Assembly: GCF_024496085.1 (NCBI RefSeq)
Contig: NZ_CP101751.1
Coordinates: 806,001-870,000, forward strand
DNA length: 64,000 nucleotides
Direction of reading: 5' to 3'
DNA from: Flavobacterium cerinum
GTDB lineage: Bacteria > Bacteroidota > Bacteroidia > Flavobacteriales > Flavobacteriaceae
Part shown: piece after piece, positions 55,838-64,000 of the stretch
How positions within the stretch are numbered: the first letter of the stretch is position 1
Layout of the letters: each line of letters opens with the position of its first letter
Program-made: the position numbers and the translations under genes
Notes under the pieces: model-generated
Database searches by the model: none
Told to the model about the DNA's origin: nothing
What the model saw: only the letters and a program-made list of their open reading frames with translations

Positions 55838-55845
55838 CAAATGTA
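55838..55845 (-). promoter_or_regulatory. Putative -7 promoter box of the TonB receptor operon
   Basis: Minus strand TACATTTG, matching TAnnTTTG, 57 bases before the receptor ATG. Confidence 0.5.
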
Positions 55846-55918
55846 CATCTTTTAATAATATTATTTACTTTTGGCCCGGAGTTTGTCTCAAACTTGATGT
55901 TAATTTAATATACCTTAC

Positions 55919-57022
55919 ATGAAAATTAGAAATTTCATCGCGCTGGTAATCCTATGTTTCTCAATGAGTGGAGTTTACGCGCAAAACAAAAAATTTAAAG
56001 TGCACACTGTGGCGTTTTACAACCTCGAAAACCTTTTCGATACGATTAATGGGCCGAACAATGACGAAGAGTGGTTGCCTCACGGTGCACAAAGCTGGAC
56101 CAGAGCGAAATACCAAAAAAAACTGGCTAATTTAAGTCGTGTATTGCCTGAAATCGGGACAGGAGAAAATCCTAATCCTCCGGTTATTATCGGATGTGCC
56201 GAAGTAGAAAACAGAGGTGTATTAGAGGATTTAGTAAAACAACCGGGTATGCTGGAAAAAGATTACGGAGTTATCCATTTTGATTCACCGGACAAAAGGG
56301 GTATCGATGTGGGACTTTTATATCAGAAGAAACACTTCCGACCGTTAAGCTATAAAAATATACCTTTATATATATATGAAAATGAGCAGGGTCTGAATAA
56401 AAAGGACAAAGAAGAAGGGGATGAAAAAGAAGTAAACGTTAACCTTGATGTTAAAACCAGAAGAATTTATACGCGTGATCAGTTATTGGTTACCGGATTA
56501 TTGGATGGTGAAGAAATCAGTGTTATCGTAAACCACTGGCCGTCGCGTTCAGGAGGAGAGAAAAAAAGTAGCCCTTTCCGTGAAGCTGCCGGTGCTTTAA
56601 ATAAAAAGATTATTGACTCTTTATACCGAATCAATCCGAATGCAAAAGTGATTACTATGGGTGACTTAAACGACGGTCCTTATAATAAGAGTGTAAAAGA
56701 AGCATTAGGCGCTAAAGGGAAAAAAGAAGAGGTAAAAGAATTCGGAATGTTCAACCCGATGGAGCAAATGTCAAAAGACGGAATCGGTACTTTAGCGTAT
56801 CGTGATGCCTGGGATTTGTTTGACCAAATCATCGTAAGCGAACCGTTAATCCGAAAAGATTATTCTTCGTTACGTTTCTGGAAAGCAGGGGTTTTCAATA
56901 AACCGTATCTGATTCAGAAAACAGGACAGTACAAAGGCTACCCGCTACGAAACTCCAATGGTGAAGTCGGATTTAGTGACCACTTCCCGGTATACATTTA
57001 TCTGATTAAAGAAGTGAAGTAA
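55919..57022 (+). CDS. Secreted endonuclease/exonuclease/phosphatase family protein
   Basis: 367 residues with a signal peptide (FIALVILCFSMSGVYAQ). DNase I-like fold motifs are present: VAFYNLENLFDT near residue 35, GCAEVENRGVLEDLV (metal-binding Glu), VNHWPSRSGG, ITMGDLNDGPYNKSV and the terminal GFSDHFPVYI with the catalytic Asp-His pair. Such enzymes cut nucleic acids or phosphoesters outside the cell. It is divergent from a TonB receptor/DUF5689 operon, suggesting degradation and uptake of a shared phosphate-containing substrate, by inference. Confidence 0.88.
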   Translation: MKIRNFIALVILCFSMSGVYAQNKKFKVHTVAFYNLENLFDTINGPNNDEEWLPHGAQSWTRAKYQKKLANLSRVLPEIGTGENPNPPVIIGCAEVENRGVLEDLVKQPGMLEKDYGVIHFDSPDKRGIDVGLLYQKKHFRPLSYKNIPLYIYENEQGLNKKDKEEGDEKEVNVNLDVKTRRIYTRDQLLVTGLLDGEEISVIVNHWPSRSGGEKKSSPFREAAGALNKKIIDSLYRINPNAKVITMGDLNDGPYNKSVKEALGAKGKKEEVKEFGMFNPMEQMSKDGIGTLAYRDAWDLFDQIIVSEPLIRKDYSSLRFWKAGVFNKPYLIQKTGQYKGYPLRNSNGEVGFSDHFPVYIYLIKEVK

Positions 57023-57028
57023 ATAATT

Positions 57029-57055
57029 AAAGGCAGGTTTTTTTGACCTGCCTTT
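57029..57055 (+). terminator. Terminator after the nuclease-like gene
   Basis: AAAGGCAGGT-TTTTTTG-ACCTGCCTTT stem followed by TT; it ends 36 bases before the next ATG. Confidence 0.85.
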
Positions 57056-57090
57056 TTCATTTTTTGTACTTTAGTACAAACATTCAAGTT

Positions 57091-57630
57091 ATGGCTATAC
57101 AGAAACCTTTTAATCTTAATCAGTGGATTAATGATAACCGGCACCTTTTAAAACCGCCGGTTGGTAATAAAAATATATATGTGGATGCGGATGATTTTAT
57201 CGTAATGATTGTCGCCGGTCCAAATGCAAGAAAAGATTACCATTATAATGAAACGGAAGAATTGTTCTATCAGCTGGAAGGCAATATCAAAATTGTGATT
57301 CAGGAAGACGGTCTTCGTAAAGAAATGGAATTAAAAGCCGGAGATATGTACCTGCATCCGGCAAAAGTACCGCACTCACCGGTAAGAAGTGAAGGGTCTA
57401 TCGGATTGGTTATCGAACGAAAAAGAGCAGGAAAAGGTTTTACAGATGGTTTGTTATGGCATTGTGATAATTGCAATCACAAATTATATGAAGTGTATTT
57501 CGAACTAAAAGATATAGAAAAAGACTTCCTGCCGCATTTCCGCCATTTTTACAATTCGGAAGATTTAAGAACCTGCGATCATTGCGGTACCGTGATGGAA
57601 ACGGATCCGAGGTTTATAGAAAAAAAATAA
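57091..57630 (+). CDS. nbaC: 3-hydroxyanthranilate 3,4-dioxygenase
   Basis: 179 residues from ATG 57091 (the frame is open to 57043 but that part covers a terminator). A single cupin domain binds iron through His51, Glu57 and His95 (DYHYNETEELFYQ, VPHSPVR), with Arg47 and Arg99 placed to hold the substrate. The C-terminal rubredoxin-like metal site has Cys125/Cys128 (HCDNCN) and Cys162/Cys165 (TCDHCG), as in the bacterial homodimeric enzyme. It opens the ring of 3-hydroxyanthranilate in tryptophan breakdown, giving the precursor of quinolinate. No other kynurenine-pathway gene is nearby, except possibly the following aldehyde dehydrogenase. Confidence 0.95.
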   Translation: MAIQKPFNLNQWINDNRHLLKPPVGNKNIYVDADDFIVMIVAGPNARKDYHYNETEELFYQLEGNIKIVIQEDGLRKEMELKAGDMYLHPAKVPHSPVRSEGSIGLVIERKRAGKGFTDGLLWHCDNCNHKLYEVYFELKDIEKDFLPHFRHFYNSEDLRTCDHCGTVMETDPRFIEKK

Positions 57631-57698
57631 AACAGAAAATGTTGTTTCGGAAACATAAGCTTAAAAGTTAATGCGTTATGATCCTAAACAAAAAACAG

Positions 57699-57706
57699 TA
57701 ACTTTG
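57699..57706 (+). promoter_or_regulatory. Putative -7 promoter box of the aldehyde dehydrogenase gene
   Basis: TAACTTTG, perfect TAnnTTTG, 36 bases before the ATG at 57743. Confidence 0.55.
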
Positions 57707-57742
57707 TGAAAAATAAAAACACACGAAAAATAACTTAGAATA

Positions 57743-59290
57743 ATGGCAACAGCAATTGACCAATTCGGTATTCAGGAAGCACTACAACAATTAGGGCTTA
57801 AAGAAATAAACGAAGGAACATCAACCGGATCAAACTGGTTTTCAAATGGTAAAATCATTGAATCATACTCTCCTGCTACCGGAGAATTAATCGGAAAAGT
57901 AAAATCGGCTACAAAAGAAGATTATGAAGCTGCAATGGCAAAAGCAGAAGAAGCTTTTAAAGAATGGCGATTGATTCCGGCTCCGAAAAGAGGAGAAATT
58001 GTGCGCCAAATGGGTGAAGCACTTAGAAAATATAAAGAGCCTCTTGGAAAATTGGTTTCTTATGAAATGGGTAAAAGCCTTCAGGAAGGTTTAGGAGAAG
58101 TTCAGGAAATGATCGATATCTGTGATTTCGCAGTTGGATTATCCCGTCAGCTTTACGGATTAACAATGCACTCGGAAAGACCAATGCACAGAATGTATGA
58201 GCAATGGCATCCGTTTGGAGTGGTAGGAATCATTTCGGCATTTAACTTCCCGGTGGCTGTATGGAGCTGGAACTCTATGTTAGCTTGGGTTTGTGGTGAC
58301 GTTTGTATCTGGAAACCAAGTTCAAAAACACCTTTATGTGGAGTAGCATGTCAGAACATTATTACGGAAGTATTACGTAATAACAACGTTCCGGAAGGTG
58401 TTAGCTGCTTAGTAGTAGGTAACGAATCAGGAGATTTAATCAATAATGATAAACGTATTCCGTTAGTATCGTTTACAGGTTCTACAAGAATCGGACGTCA
58501 CGTATCGAAAACAGTAGCGGAGCGTTTCGGAAATACAATCCTTGAATTAGGAGGAAACAATGCTATTATCGTTTCTGAACATGCTGATATCAGTATGGTA
58601 TTAGTAGGAGCGGTATTCGGAGCTGTAGGAACTGCGGGACAACGTTGTACTTCTACAAGACGTTTAATTGTTCACGAAAGTGTTTATGATAAAACGATCA
58701 ACGTATTGAAAAACGCTTACGGTCAGTTAAAAATCGGAAACCCACTGGATTCAAACAATCACGTTGGTCCGCTAATCGACAAAGGTGCTGTTAACGATTA
58801 CCTGAATGCTATTGAAAAAGCAAAACAGGAAGGTGGAAACATTATCGTTGAAGGTGGCGTTTTAGAAGGTGAAGGTTACGAAAGCGGATGCTACGTAAAA
58901 CCATGTATCATCGAAGCGAAAAACGAATACCACATCGTTCAGGAAGAAACGTTTGCTCCGATTTTATATGTAATGAAATATACAACAATCGAAGAAGCGA
59001 TTGCAATGCAAAACGGAGTACCTCAGGGATTATCTTCGTCAATCTTTACAAACAACATGAGAGAAATGGAATTATTCCTTTCTCAGGCAGGTTCAGATTG
59101 TGGTATTGCTAACGTAAACATCGGAACTTCAGGTGCTGAAATCGGTGGTGCTTTCGGTGGTGAAAAAGAAACCGGTGGCGGACGTGAGTCAGGATCAGAT
59201 GCTTGGAAAGCTTATATGAGAAGACAAACGAATACAATCAACTACGGTACTGCTTTGCCATTGGCGCAGGGAATCAAATTTGATTTATAA
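57743..59290 (+). CDS. Aldehyde dehydrogenase (ALDH7/piperideine-6-carboxylate dehydrogenase type)
   Basis: 515 residues, cytosolic NAD(P)-dependent ALDH. Catalytic Glu268 is in LELGGNNAI and nucleophile Cys302 in GTAGQRCTSTRRL; the AGQRCTS form, the N-terminal PATGELIGKVKSATKEDYEAAM and the end GGGRESGSDAWKAYMRRQT point to the ALDH7 (antiquitin/AmaB) branch, which oxidises 2-aminoadipate semialdehyde in lysine breakdown. A role in 2-aminomuconate semialdehyde oxidation next to nbaC is an alternative, but it has its own promoter and a 112-base gap. Class firm, substrate moderate. Confidence 0.9.
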   Translation: MATAIDQFGIQEALQQLGLKEINEGTSTGSNWFSNGKIIESYSPATGELIGKVKSATKEDYEAAMAKAEEAFKEWRLIPAPKRGEIVRQMGEALRKYKEPLGKLVSYEMGKSLQEGLGEVQEMIDICDFAVGLSRQLYGLTMHSERPMHRMYEQWHPFGVVGIISAFNFPVAVWSWNSMLAWVCGDVCIWKPSSKTPLCGVACQNIITEVLRNNNVPEGVSCLVVGNESGDLINNDKRIPLVSFTGSTRIGRHVSKTVAERFGNTILELGGNNAIIVSEHADISMVLVGAVFGAVGTAGQRCTSTRRLIVHESVYDKTINVLKNAYGQLKIGNPLDSNNHVGPLIDKGAVNDYLNAIEKAKQEGGNIIVEGGVLEGEGYESGCYVKPCIIEAKNEYHIVQEETFAPILYVMKYTTIEEAIAMQNGVPQGLSSSIFTNNMREMELFLSQAGSDCGIANVNIGTSGAEIGGAFGGEKETGGGRESGSDAWKAYMRRQTNTINYGTALPLAQGIKFDL

Positions 59291-59308
59291 TAGAAAATCA
59301 TATTATAT

Positions 59309-59347
59309 AAAAAGGGCTGTCTAATTTTTTAGACAGCCCTTTTTTTA
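59309..59347. terminator. Bidirectional terminator after the ALDH gene
   Basis: AAAAAGGGCTGTCTA / TAGACAGCCCTTTTTTT: a 15-bp stem with a short T loop, between convergent genes. Confidence 0.9.
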
Positions 59348-59366
59348 CACCTGACAGGTTTAAAAA
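59347..59366. repeat. Half copy of the dispersed palindromic repeat
   Basis: ACACCTGACAGGTTTAAAAA retains the left arm and centre only; it overlaps the last codons of the beta-barrel gene (stop at 59360-59362). Confidence 0.5.
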
Positions 59367-59908
59367 CGATAACCGATACTTACGCCGGCATTAAATTCGA
59401 TCGCACTGAAACGATCGTTTACAGCACTGCTAAAATTACGACCGATATTAGCATACGGAGCAATAGCAAATTTATTGTTCCAGGCCCATTTGTAACCGGT
59501 TCCTAATCCTACGATAAAACTGTTCATATCAGTAGTGTAAGTTACTTCCACATCATTAACCACTTCTTTTTCATTAAAATCACCGAAGCGGTATTTTAAA
59601 AACGGAGATACATAATAGCCGGAATTGCTTTCACCGTTGGCTCCGAAATAGAAATTATAGGAAGCCAAAATACTATTGGTTTTAAATTCTTTGGCGCCGC
59701 CGCTTTTTTCAGAGGTGTAAGAAAAACGATCGTTAATCAGGAATTCAACCCCGATTGACTGGTCATTGTCAAGGAAATGTTCGTAACCCAATTCGACTGA
59801 TGCCAGAACGATTGTATTTAAAATATTGACCTTAACTTCGTTTTTAGATTGTGCATTGGCAAATAAGCTGCTTAATACTACACCGAAAAGAATAATGTGC
59901 TTTCTCAT
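59360..59908 (-). CDS. Outer-membrane beta-barrel protein
   Basis: 182 residues with a signal peptide (IILFGVVLSSLFANAQ). The rest alternates short beta-strands (VELGYEHFLDNDQSIGVEFL, GYYVSPFLKYRFGDF, FNAGVSIGYRF) and ends in Phe, as expected of an 8-stranded outer-membrane barrel. It belongs to the general DUF3575/OMP_b-brl-like group; function unknown. Its 3' end overlaps a dispersed-repeat half copy, which supplies the last codons. Confidence 0.78.
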   Translation of the reverse strand: MRKHIILFGVVLSSLFANAQSKNEVKVNILNTIVLASVELGYEHFLDNDQSIGVEFLINDRFSYTSEKSGGAKEFKTNSILASYNFYFGANGESNSGYYVSPFLKYRFGDFNEKEVVNDVEVTYTTDMNSFIVGLGTGYKWAWNNKFAIAPYANIGRNFSSAVNDRFSAIEFNAGVSIGYRF

Positions 59909-59950
59909 ATATCAAATTTTTTGCAAAAATATAAAAATCAAAACTAACGC

Positions 59951-60679
59951 TTAGTTGCGCCCTTTTTCGTTGGCATATAACTCGTGTAACGGATCACTTT
60001 GCCAGAAAGCCTTGGAATCAACATCCATAATCGTCAATCGGCCTTTAAAAGCAGCTCCGGTATCGACATTCCAAACATTGGCTTTGTTGACGGGAACCGT
60101 TTCTCCGATCCGGGTAACCGGTGTGTGACCGATAAAAATCTCATGGTATAAGGTTAATCGTTTCGGATAAAACAAATCCTCTTTGGAAAGTTCCGGATTC
60201 AGGGACATTGCTGTTTCCCAAAGCGTTCGGTCCCAACAAAACATCCCGTGAAAAAACTCGTAATAAACCCCTTTCTGGTTTGTGAAACCGGCATGAACAT
60301 ATAAACGGTTCAGGTCGTCGATATAATAATCATTTAAACGGGCCAGAAAAGCCACATGACGGTCTTTTGTATGAATGTCCAGGTTTTGGTAGGCATCTAC
60401 AGTCGATTGTCCGCCGTGAATACGCCATTCCGCATTATCATCACCGGCTGTTAACCAACGTAAAACCATTTCTTCGTGGTTCCCGCGGATAAAAAAACAA
60501 TCGTGGGTTTTGTCCAGTTCGATTAAAAAGTCAATTACTCCGGGTGAATCGCTCCATCCGTCAATATAATCGCCCAGGAAAACTAATTTATCATTTGTGG
60601 TGACTTCCGCTCGCGCTATAATCTGGTGCAAAGCTTTTAGTCCGCCGTGTATATCTCCAATAACTAAAGTTCTACTCAT
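59951..60679 (-). CDS. Metallophosphoesterase (PPP-type serine/threonine phosphatase or Ap4A hydrolase-like)
   Basis: 242 residues, cytosolic. The calcineurin-like metal motifs are complete: GDIHGG (residues 8-13), GDYIDGWSDSP (about 36-46), RGNHEEMVLRW (about 69-79), and later histidines in GHTPVTRIG and VDTGAAFKGRLTIMD. Enzymes of this group remove phosphate from proteins or split dinucleoside polyphosphates; sequence alone does not decide. Its ATG overlaps the end of the AlbA_2 gene by 8 bases, so translation is coupled. Confidence 0.88.
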   Translation of the reverse strand: MSRTLVIGDIHGGLKALHQIIARAEVTTNDKLVFLGDYIDGWSDSPGVIDFLIELDKTHDCFFIRGNHEEMVLRWLTAGDDNAEWRIHGGQSTVDAYQNLDIHTKDRHVAFLARLNDYYIDDLNRLYVHAGFTNQKGVYYEFFHGMFCWDRTLWETAMSLNPELSKEDLFYPKRLTLYHEIFIGHTPVTRIGETVPVNKANVWNVDTGAAFKGRLTIMDVDSKAFWQSDPLHELYANEKGRN

Positions 60680-61838
60680 TATTCATTCCGTATTTCATTT
60701 TTCGTAAAATGCGCATGGCTTCTTTGAAGGACACATAAACCGTTGGATTATCATACGATTTAAGTAACAGTTTGGCGTCGATCAGTTTTTGTTTGGCCTC
60801 CTCAAATCCGTTTAAATAACAGATCATCAAGGTTGAAGGAAGGTTTTCAAGATCTTTATTTTCTCTTTCCGACAACGGTAAACCTTTTTGCAATTTACGG
60901 ATTAATGCCAAATTGGAGTTATAAATATGGAATAACATTTTACGATTAAACTCCGGTGGCTCAAAAAGCATTTCGGTATCCATTTTGTAATAGCCGTTGT
61001 CGTAAAAACGAATGCGAACCTGTTCCAACGGATAATAACTGGTCTTGTCATTCAATCCTAAAAGTAAGTATTCGGTGATCGTAAAACAATCGTCTGAATA
61101 ATCTACGGTTACTTCATCCAAAGCCGAATAAAACAATTTGACCTGTTCGTTAATTAATTCGATATCAACGCGGGAGAGGAATGTTTTGCCCCGTATTTTC
61201 TTTTTGTTTCCGGCCCAGCAAACAATAAAAAGCTCCTTAAAAACTTTGTATTTGGGACTCATGTCTTTATGACGGTTATTCATAAAGTCGATTACCCCTT
61301 CCAATGTGTGTTCGATACTGTTTCGGGAATTGTTTTCAATGCTGATAACCGTTTCGGTATTCGAATAGTTAAGACCCGTATCGTAGTGGATATCCGGATC
61401 TTCTACCGGTATGGAATTACTTCCTCTACGAATAAAAACCGATTTGGACGGAATTGTATGAATTCCTTTTTTAAAAGATGAAATCTTATGTGTCGGTTTT
61501 ATCGTTACTAATCCGACTACTTTGTCTTTCGGCAGATGCGGAAAGGGGACATTTTCATATTGAATACGCGGCGGATTGTCCAGAAAAGCATTCACCAGAT
61601 TCTGAATCCGACTGTCGTCAAAGAAATCATCGCCTACAATCTCATTGTCCTGATCCTCAACGCCTACAACAATGTAGGAATTATTAGTCGGATTGGAATT
61701 TGATAAAGCGCAAATGTGTTTTAAAAATTTAGCTTTCCCTTCTTTGGTATGCAGATTTAACTGTCGTTTTTTATCATAAAAGCTGCTCTCATCATTGTGA
61801 GCTAAAAGATTTTTTATGAGCAGCCGTTTATTAATCAT
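60672..61838 (-). CDS. AlbA_2 (Schlafen-type) ATP-binding domain protein
   Basis: 388 residues, cytosolic. The N-terminal AlbA_2 domain (about residues 15-160) shows KAKFLKHICALSNSNPTNNSYIVVGVED, with LPKDKVVGLVTIKPTH and SKSVFIRRGSNSIPV, the pattern of Schlafen-AAA_4 putative DNA-binding/ATP-binding proteins. The C-terminal half is helical and unrecognised. It overlaps the metallophosphoesterase gene by 8 bases, indicating a functional pair. It may be regulatory or defence-related; the role is unknown. Confidence 0.78.
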   Translation of the reverse strand: MINKRLLIKNLLAHNDESSFYDKKRQLNLHTKEGKAKFLKHICALSNSNPTNNSYIVVGVEDQDNEIVGDDFFDDSRIQNLVNAFLDNPPRIQYENVPFPHLPKDKVVGLVTIKPTHKISSFKKGIHTIPSKSVFIRRGSNSIPVEDPDIHYDTGLNYSNTETVISIENNSRNSIEHTLEGVIDFMNNRHKDMSPKYKVFKELFIVCWAGNKKKIRGKTFLSRVDIELINEQVKLFYSALDEVTVDYSDDCFTITEYLLLGLNDKTSYYPLEQVRIRFYDNGYYKMDTEMLFEPPEFNRKMLFHIYNSNLALIRKLQKGLPLSERENKDLENLPSTLMICYLNGFEEAKQKLIDAKLLLKSYDNPTVYVSFKEAMRILRKMKYGMNNE

Positions 61839-61859
61839 TTGAAAGAGAGAATTCCGGTA

Positions 61860-62612
61860 TTAAAGCGTTTTATTAACAATTGTAGAAGTTGCCTGTGCAG
61901 TCGATAATACCATAAGATCCGCAATATTAATATGATACGGTCTTGAAATCACAAAGTGGATAATATCGGCAATATCTTCAGCTAATAAAGGTTGAAACCC
62001 TTTGTATACGTTATCGGCACGCTCGGCATCACCTTTAAAACGCACTTCTGAAAAAGCAGTATGAACCATACCCGGATGAATTCCGCCAACTTTGATCCCA
62101 TAAGCATTCAAATCGATTCGCATGCCTTGAGTAATGGCGTCAACTGCATGTTTACTGGCACAATATACATTCCCGTTAGGATAGACTTCTTTTGCCGCCG
62201 TAGAGCCAATATTGATAATATGACCGGATTTGCGTTCCGTCATCTGAGGTATTATCGCTTTGGAAACATATAATAAGCCTTTTACATTGATGTCGATCAT
62301 TGCATCCCAATCGTCGGTATTCCCGTTTTGAATCGGATCCAGACCATGAGCATTTCCGGCATTATTGATTAAAATATCAATTTTTGAAAAAGATTCCGGA
62401 AGAGAAGCGATAGCATTAAAAACAGAATCTTTATCTTTTACATCAAAAGCAAGTGAAGTAATTTGTGTATGTTTTGCTAAATCGCTTTCTAATGTTTCGA
62501 GAATTTCTTTTCTTCGTCCGCAAATAATAAGACGATATTGATTTCGGGCTAAAAGCTCGGCTGTAGCTTTTCCGATTCCGCTTGTAGCACCAGTAATAAG
62601 AACTGTTTTCAT
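61860..62612 (-). CDS. Short-chain dehydrogenase/reductase (YdfG-like)
   Basis: 250 residues, cytosolic Rossmann fold. NADP-binding TGATSGIGKATAELLAR (residues 7-23) with GRRKE after strand 2, the NNAG motif (about 87-90), catalytic Ser in INIGSTAAKE, and YxxxK as YCASKHAV (about 153-160) are all present. The Arg residues after strand 2 favour NADP. It resembles 3-hydroxy acid/serine dehydrogenases such as YdfG. It is divergent from moxR. Confidence 0.9.
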   Translation of the reverse strand: MKTVLITGATSGIGKATAELLARNQYRLIICGRRKEILETLESDLAKHTQITSLAFDVKDKDSVFNAIASLPESFSKIDILINNAGNAHGLDPIQNGNTDDWDAMIDINVKGLLYVSKAIIPQMTERKSGHIINIGSTAAKEVYPNGNVYCASKHAVDAITQGMRIDLNAYGIKVGGIHPGMVHTAFSEVRFKGDAERADNVYKGFQPLLAEDIADIIHFVISRPYHINIADLMVLSTAQATSTIVNKTL

Positions 62613-62783
62613 GGTAATTAAATTTCAGATCTTAAAAATATAAAAACAAAATCATAATTCAGGCTTAAAATGAAAGTGTTACCAAGACTTTTAACCAATT
62701 GTTAACAACAAAACACTAAATAAATTTTCAATTTGCAGTGTTAAAATAACTTATTTAATTTCACGGCTCAAAAAAACATAAAA

Positions 62784-63788
62784 ATGGAAGACACCACAGC
62801 TACTTTAGACATTAGAGCAATTAATGAAAAAATAGAGAGAGAAAGTGCTTTTATTGACCTGCTGACAATGGAGATGAACAAGGTAATTGTAGGTCAGAAA
62901 CACATGGTAGAACGATTATTAATCGGACTTTTAGGACAAGGACACATCCTGTTGGAAGGAGTGCCGGGATTGGCAAAAACATTAGCCATCAATACATTGT
63001 CACAAGCAGTTCAGGGTTCTTTCAGCAGGATTCAGTTTACACCGGATCTTTTACCGGCTGACGTAGTCGGAACCATGATCTATAACATCAAACAAAATGA
63101 CTTCTCGATAAAAAAAGGACCGATCTTCGCTAATTTCGTATTAGCGGATGAGATCAACCGTGCACCGGCTAAAGTACAATCGGCATTATTAGAGGCGATG
63201 CAGGAAAAGCAGGTGACAATCGGTGATGAAACCTTTAAACTGGACAAACCGTTCCTGGTAATGGCAACGCAGAACCCGGTTGAACAAGAAGGAACGTACC
63301 CGTTACCGGAAGCACAAGTTGACCGTTTTATGTTGAAAACGGTGATCGACTATCCTAAAATGGAAGACGAACGCATGGTAATCCGTCAAAACCTGAAAGG
63401 AAGCTATGAAAAAGTGAACGCGGTTATTTCGCTGGATCAGATCAGACGCGCTCAGGAAGCCGTTCGTGAAGTGTACATGGATGAAAAAATCGAAAAATAT
63501 ATACTGGATATCATCTTTGCTACCCGTTATCCGGAAAAATACAAACTGGCCGAGTTAAAACCGCTGATCAGTTTCGGAGCTTCACCAAGGGGAAGTATCA
63601 ATCTGGCAACAGCAGCTAAATGTTATGCCTTTATTAAACGACGTGGCTATGTAATACCGGAAGATGTTCGCGCAGTAGTACACGATGTATTGCGTCACAG
63701 AATCGGGATAACCTACGAAGCGGAAGCCGAAAACATTACTTCTGTTGAGATTATCAATAAAATTGTGAACGAAATCGAAGTACCTTAG
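62784..63788 (+). CDS. MoxR family AAA+ ATPase
   Basis: 334 residues, cytosolic. Walker A GVPGLAKT (about 59-66), Walker B FVLADEINRAPAKVQSALLEAMQEKQV, sensor 1 MATQNPVEQEGTYPLPEAQ and sensor 2 GASPRGSINL are typical of MoxR ATPases, chaperones that activate or insert metals or partners. The next gene (63855) is a DUF58 protein, the standard partner, often followed by von Willebrand A-domain membrane proteins forming a BatA/BatB-like stress system. Confidence 0.95.
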   Translation: MEDTTATLDIRAINEKIERESAFIDLLTMEMNKVIVGQKHMVERLLIGLLGQGHILLEGVPGLAKTLAINTLSQAVQGSFSRIQFTPDLLPADVVGTMIYNIKQNDFSIKKGPIFANFVLADEINRAPAKVQSALLEAMQEKQVTIGDETFKLDKPFLVMATQNPVEQEGTYPLPEAQVDRFMLKTVIDYPKMEDERMVIRQNLKGSYEKVNAVISLDQIRRAQEAVREVYMDEKIEKYILDIIFATRYPEKYKLAELKPLISFGASPRGSINLATAAKCYAFIKRRGYVIPEDVRAVVHDVLRHRIGITYEAEAENITSVEIINKIVNEIEVP

Positions 63789-63854
63789 AATATAGATTAC
63801 TGATTTTTGTCCCCCTGTTGTTGACGTAATCATTAATCTGTAATCACTGTCAGA

Positions 63855-64000
63855 ATGGATACCAAAGAGCTTTTAAAAAAAGTACGAAAAATAGAAATCA
63901 AAACCCGGAGATTGAGCGATCATATCTTTTCGGGTGAATATCATACGTCTTTTAAAGGAAGAGGGATGACCTTTTCGGAAGTGCGCCAGTACCAGTTCGG
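63855..64000 (+). CDS. DUF58 domain-containing protein, N-terminal part (3' end outside window)
   Basis: ATG at 63855 opens MDTKELLKKVRKIEIKTRRL, then SDHIFSGEYHTSFKGRGMTF and SEVRQYQF before the window ends. This N-terminus is typical of the DUF58 proteins encoded next to MoxR. Only 48 codons are present. It is 66 bases downstream of the moxR-type gene. Confidence 0.9.
   Translation, partial: MDTKELLKKVRKIEIKTRRLSDHIFSGEYHTSFKGRGMTFSEVRQYQF

Noticed and set aside
57091..59290. nbaC and the aldehyde dehydrogenase as one tryptophan-degradation operon
   Set aside because: The dehydrogenase has its own -7 box and ALDH7-type motifs, and no other pathway genes are nearby.
1..64000. tRNA, rRNA, CRISPR arrays and insertion sequences
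   Set aside because: Looked for cloverleaf-like, rRNA-like, regularly spaced repeat and transposase signals in the gaps and found none.

Overview
The window is a piece of a Flavobacteriaceae chromosome, most likely Flavobacterium or a close relative. The evidence is Bacteroidota-type -7 promoter boxes (TAnnTTTG) in front of many genes, type IX secretion (T9SS) sorting domains, a SprB-like adhesin/SprF/OmpA triad, TonB and DUF5689 outer-membrane genes, and families largely restricted to Bacteroidota (DUF4837, DUF2480, DUF3078, DUF4348). I see no rRNA, tRNA, CRISPR array or insertion sequence. Both ends are cut inside genes: pgk on the left and a DUF58 gene on the right.

Layout. 1-9.6 kb is housekeeping: pgk end, LysM lytic transglycosylase, DUF4837 lipoprotein, ElaA-type acetyltransferase; then on the minus strand rnpA, a DUF4349 lipoprotein, an S41 protease, Kup potassium transporter and an OmpA protein. 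9.6-18.8 kb is an accessory region: a patatin-like lipase, a polymorphic-toxin-like operon (1175-aa protein, a 511-aa protein followed out of frame by a 309-residue toxin-like reading frame, and a probable 141-aa immunity protein), and a LexA/CI-like S24 regulator. 18.9-23.9 kb carries secreted peptidases (M1, S8) and a metallo-beta-lactamase-fold hydrolase. 24.1-37.3 kb is the Fe-S assembly (suf) cluster, split by a four-gene RND metal-efflux cassette. 37.3-39.5 kb has a DUF3078 protein and HflX. 39.9-49.1 kb is a T9SS adhesin triad. 49.4-50.8 kb has small lipoprotein and immunity-like genes. 50.9-57.0 kb is a TonB receptor/DUF5689/surface lipoprotein operon divergent from a secreted nuclease-like enzyme. 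57.1-64 kb has 3-hydroxyanthranilate dioxygenase, an ALDH, a beta-barrel protein, a phosphoesterase overlapping an AlbA_2 protein, an SDR dehydrogenase and a MoxR/DUF58 pair.

The most interesting region is 9.6-18.8 kb. A 14-base sequence, TTAGATTATTTTCA (17 bases, TTGTTAGATTATTTTCA, at two sites), lies directly upstream of a -7 box in three places: before the S24 regulator, before the toxin operon and before the patatin unit. This suggests that one self-cleaving repressor controls itself, a toxin-delivery operon and a lipase. The toxin part is additionally interrupted at a T8 run, where losing one base in the DNA or mRNA would fuse two reading frames into one protein of about 819 residues. 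Function is inferred from sequence reading only; no database search was possible.
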